Shown one piece after another: positions 8,519-10,598 of a stretch of DNA of 10,598 bases. Under the pieces are notes generated by a model. It did not search any database. It was not told the DNA's origin and saw nothing but the letters and a program-made list of their open reading frames with translations. Position 1 is the stretch's first letter; the number at the start of each line of letters is the position of its first letter. The DNA is taken from positions 34,567 to 45,164 of the forward strand of contig CAMPET010000170.1 in the NCBI GenBank assembly GCA_946803715.1, written 5' to 3'. The stretch is from Beroe ovata (Eukaryota > Ctenophora > Nuda > Beroida > Beroidae). The position numbers were made by a program, and so were the translations under genes.

Positions 8519-9021
8519 AAAGAACATTGCTAAGTGGCAACTATCTCATTCTGCAATTACAGAAACTTCAAATTCCAGTGAATTGGATCAGATGATATAG
8601 TAATACAATAATGCATTAAGAAATGCTGTGTGTTGGTTATGAAGATAAATCCCAGAGAAACTCTGTGGCAGGATCCCACAAATTTTAGCCCCAATAACTA
8701 TCACTTCAGTTTGAAGATAATTACAACATTTCATTCAGATCATTGACATTCTAATGCCAAAAGATGTTGGGATTGAATTATGATACTCAAGAATGGAGAC
8801 AACTATTTGACTGGACTTCCACATCATATGTTTAGATTACATGTAGACTGTTGATTCCATGCTAGATTGTGGAATACAGTGTACTTCACATGGTGGCTAG
8901 TGCAATATTCAAGTTTTCATTTACGTTTGGATCATTGCTTAAAACAGATCAAAATGCACCCAATCTTCATGTAACAGGTACATTGGTATTGTTCTGAATG
9001 AATACTGCATTACTTTTCATT
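8519..9021. other. 3' flank of the SPA17-like gene, no gene seen
   Basis: AT-rich sequence with no coding signal on either strand. The proximal part is presumably 3' UTR. It ends at the N at 9022, beyond which base composition and content change abruptly to a cysteine-rich exon. Confidence 0.6.
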
Positions 9022-9022
9022 N
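9022..9022. other. Probable assembly join marked by a single N
   Basis: Immediately right of the N the frame reads PRC followed by a cysteine module, so the right side is inside a coding exon. Immediately left, the same frame reaches a stop at 8999-9001, and no AG dinucleotide lies between that stop and the N. The exon therefore has no possible acceptor here, which implies missing sequence. Confidence 0.65.
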
Positions 9023-10366
9023 CCGCGGTGTCTACCTCATGATTGTGTCTCGTGGACGTGCCCCTCGCTCATGTATTGTGATATGCGGGATGGCGTTCCA
9101 ACGTGCTTGCCGAGTTAGTACCATGTTCAATTATGCCAACGCGACAGATATATTGTTGCGACATTTATGATGGATCCCTGATTTTCGATCGATTTTAATT
9201 ACCGAAATTTCATGGACTTACAAAGGTCATTTCTTCACTTCGAATCCCTTTGCTCAGAATGTTCTGACGTTGATGCTCCTGCAAATGGGAGTGTAGAAAC
9301 TAAAACAGCTCTCTTGGCATTCTCATGTCTCCCTACTCACAAATTGGTAAGAAATCTAGGTAGGATTAGAATTAGTTCGTATCACAGTGAAAGAATCGGC
9401 GAAAATTTTTCATAAAATTTAAACGATCCGAGTGTAGAATTGATCACAAACCTTCTTGATACTTTACTATCAATTCTCATCCCTCTTTTCCTCACCTTTT
9501 CTCCCTCTTTTCCTCACCTTGTCAGGTCGGTGAGGTAGTGTCCGAGTGCAGTAATGGTGAGTGGAGTAGCCCTGCTCCAGTTTGCGTACTACACACGTGT
9601 GAAACGTGGGAATGCGATGATGCTTATTATTGTGCATTGGGGGATGATGGACGTCCAGCTTGTTACAAAGGTTAGACATGGGCTGTTACCGTGACAACGA
9701 AGTGTTGTCAGATAAACTGTTAACACGAATCACATAGTTGTGGATACTTTAAATAACAAGATATGTCCTAACCATTGAACTTTTCCTCAGTGTGTCCGGA
9801 GATTGAGATCCTATACGGTACAGCTGTACGCAGCAACAACACCGCTGCCACCATATCATGTGACGAGGGTTATGCGTTGCTAGGATACGGCACAGTCACG
9901 TGTGATAACAGTGGGCAGTGGTCAGGGGCGGCTCAATGCGTGCCCACAACATGTGGTGTGCTGGAGGCGTGCCCTCATCACCAGTTTTGTAGAGTTGTGC
10001 ACGGTGTGGCGGCGTGCTATCCTGGTAAGGGCGTGGTCATCAAGCTCTTGTCAATCACCGGCGTCAGCAAAATGATTTACAAGAATGGTTGATCGTACTC
10101 GTAATCTACCAGAATGTCCGGAGCTGTATCTGGAGAACGGTAGAGTGGTGTCCAACCAGACCAGTGCTCAACTCACCTGCAACCATGGTTACCAGTTGGT
10201 TGGGGCTCACACTCTCCTGCACTGCGATAATGAAGGCAGCTGGCACGAAGAAGTACCATTCTGTCAGACTTTGCTGTCGGTAGACGTTCAGAGACGGGTT
10301 GCAACGTGCGTCGCAAATATGGAGATTTCAACTGATTGTGATACTGAGTTCCAAGAGGTATTTTGA
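9023..10366 (+). CDS. Sushi (CCP) / follistatin-N-like cassette protein, 5'-truncated (five exons seen)
   Basis: Exons: 9023-9113, 9258-9346, 9526-9670, 9791-10024, 10113-10366 (270 codons, start missing). Intron phases are 1, 0, 1, 1, all GT-AG. In order: a four-Cys module (C-x4-C-x5-C-x8-C, with the preceding PRC ending a lost Sushi); Sushi 1 plus module; Sushi 2 plus module; Sushi 3; then a Cys-poor tail. Sushi 2 and 3 show the family pattern (four Cys, GYxLxG, NxGxW before the last Cys); Sushi 1 is split by the phase-0 intron and lacks the GY. The modules, C-x(4,5)-C-x5-C-x(8,9)-C with a late Gly, resemble FOLN (follistatin N-terminal) half-EGF modules. NGS, NNT and NQT are potential N-glycosylation sites. 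Such proteins are secreted or membrane ectodomains used in adhesion, recognition or complement-like roles; which applies is not visible. The last exon is uncertain: TGA at 10364-10366 is followed by ATTAAA at 10450, but a donor at 10280 and acceptor ending 10386 would give another end. Confidence 0.85.
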
Positions 10367-10598
10367 GGCCATTTTGTTTGTTTCAGAGGCCTTCATTTGA
10401 TCCCAAGATATCAGACAATAACGTTGAAATCTTCCCATTTAGTAAGGGAATTAAATCCAAAAAATAGCCTCAACCTGGAAAAAATTTGTAACCAAAGTTT
10501 TCCACCACCAACTTACTCCTAAAGGTCTCCTCTATCACACCTGACAAACGTTCACATTCGGTCGGGGGTGATAAGGCCTCATTTCGGGGTGGGCGTGG
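10367..10598. other. Right-hand flank, 3' UTR or intron of the Sushi gene
   Basis: Contains a good acceptor-like TTTGTTTCAG ending at 10386, an ATTAAA polyadenylation-type hexamer at 10450-10455, and a GC-richer end from about 10558. No Sushi-type cysteine pattern is seen in any frame. Confidence 0.45.

Noticed and set aside
8306-8527. Minus-strand Trp/Ser/Arg-rich repeat protein
   Set aside because: It is the antisense shadow of the 30-bp repeat in the SPA17-like gene.
9212-9257. ATG at 9212 as the start of the Sushi gene
   Set aside because: It gives no signal peptide, and the acceptor ending at 9257 joins in phase to an upstream cysteine-module exon.
9470-9679. Minus-strand frame of 69 codons
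   Set aside because: It is antisense to a well-supported Sushi exon and its polypyrimidine acceptor tract.

Overview
The window reads as nuclear DNA of an invertebrate animal. Its genes are split by GT-AG introns of about 90 to 400 bp, intergenic DNA is AT-rich and long, and the recognisable families are animal ones (RIIa/SPA17-type sperm-flagellar protein; Sushi/CCP domains with follistatin-N-like cysteine modules). A marine or freshwater early-branching animal such as a sponge would fit, but nothing here fixes the species.

Layout. 1-277 is a 58-bp tandem array (each unit two related 29-mers). 278-1832 has no convincing gene; it holds a CpG-rich patch, a cluster of GC-rich hairpins (917-1038), simple repeats and a pair of CRE-like sites. 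1833-5519 is a five-exon plus-strand gene for a large, mostly disordered Ser/Pro/Lys-rich protein with several SxIP-type motifs, unrecognised as a family but a candidate microtubule plus-end protein. 5520-7700 is AT-rich without a supported gene. 8048-8518 is a complete two-exon coding region for a 120-residue SPA17/CABYR-like RIIa protein with a 10-residue repeat tail; a TATA-like box and an RFX X-box-like site lie upstream. 9023-10366 is the 3' part of a Sushi/FOLN-like cassette gene whose 5' end appears to be lost at a single N (9022).

All three genes are on the plus strand and show no sign of acting together. Exon models were built by hand from reading frame, intron phase and splice dinucleotides. 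The joins within genes 1 and 3 agree in phase and are well supported. The 5' ends of genes 1 and 3, the 3' end of gene 1 and the last exon of gene 3 are uncertain.
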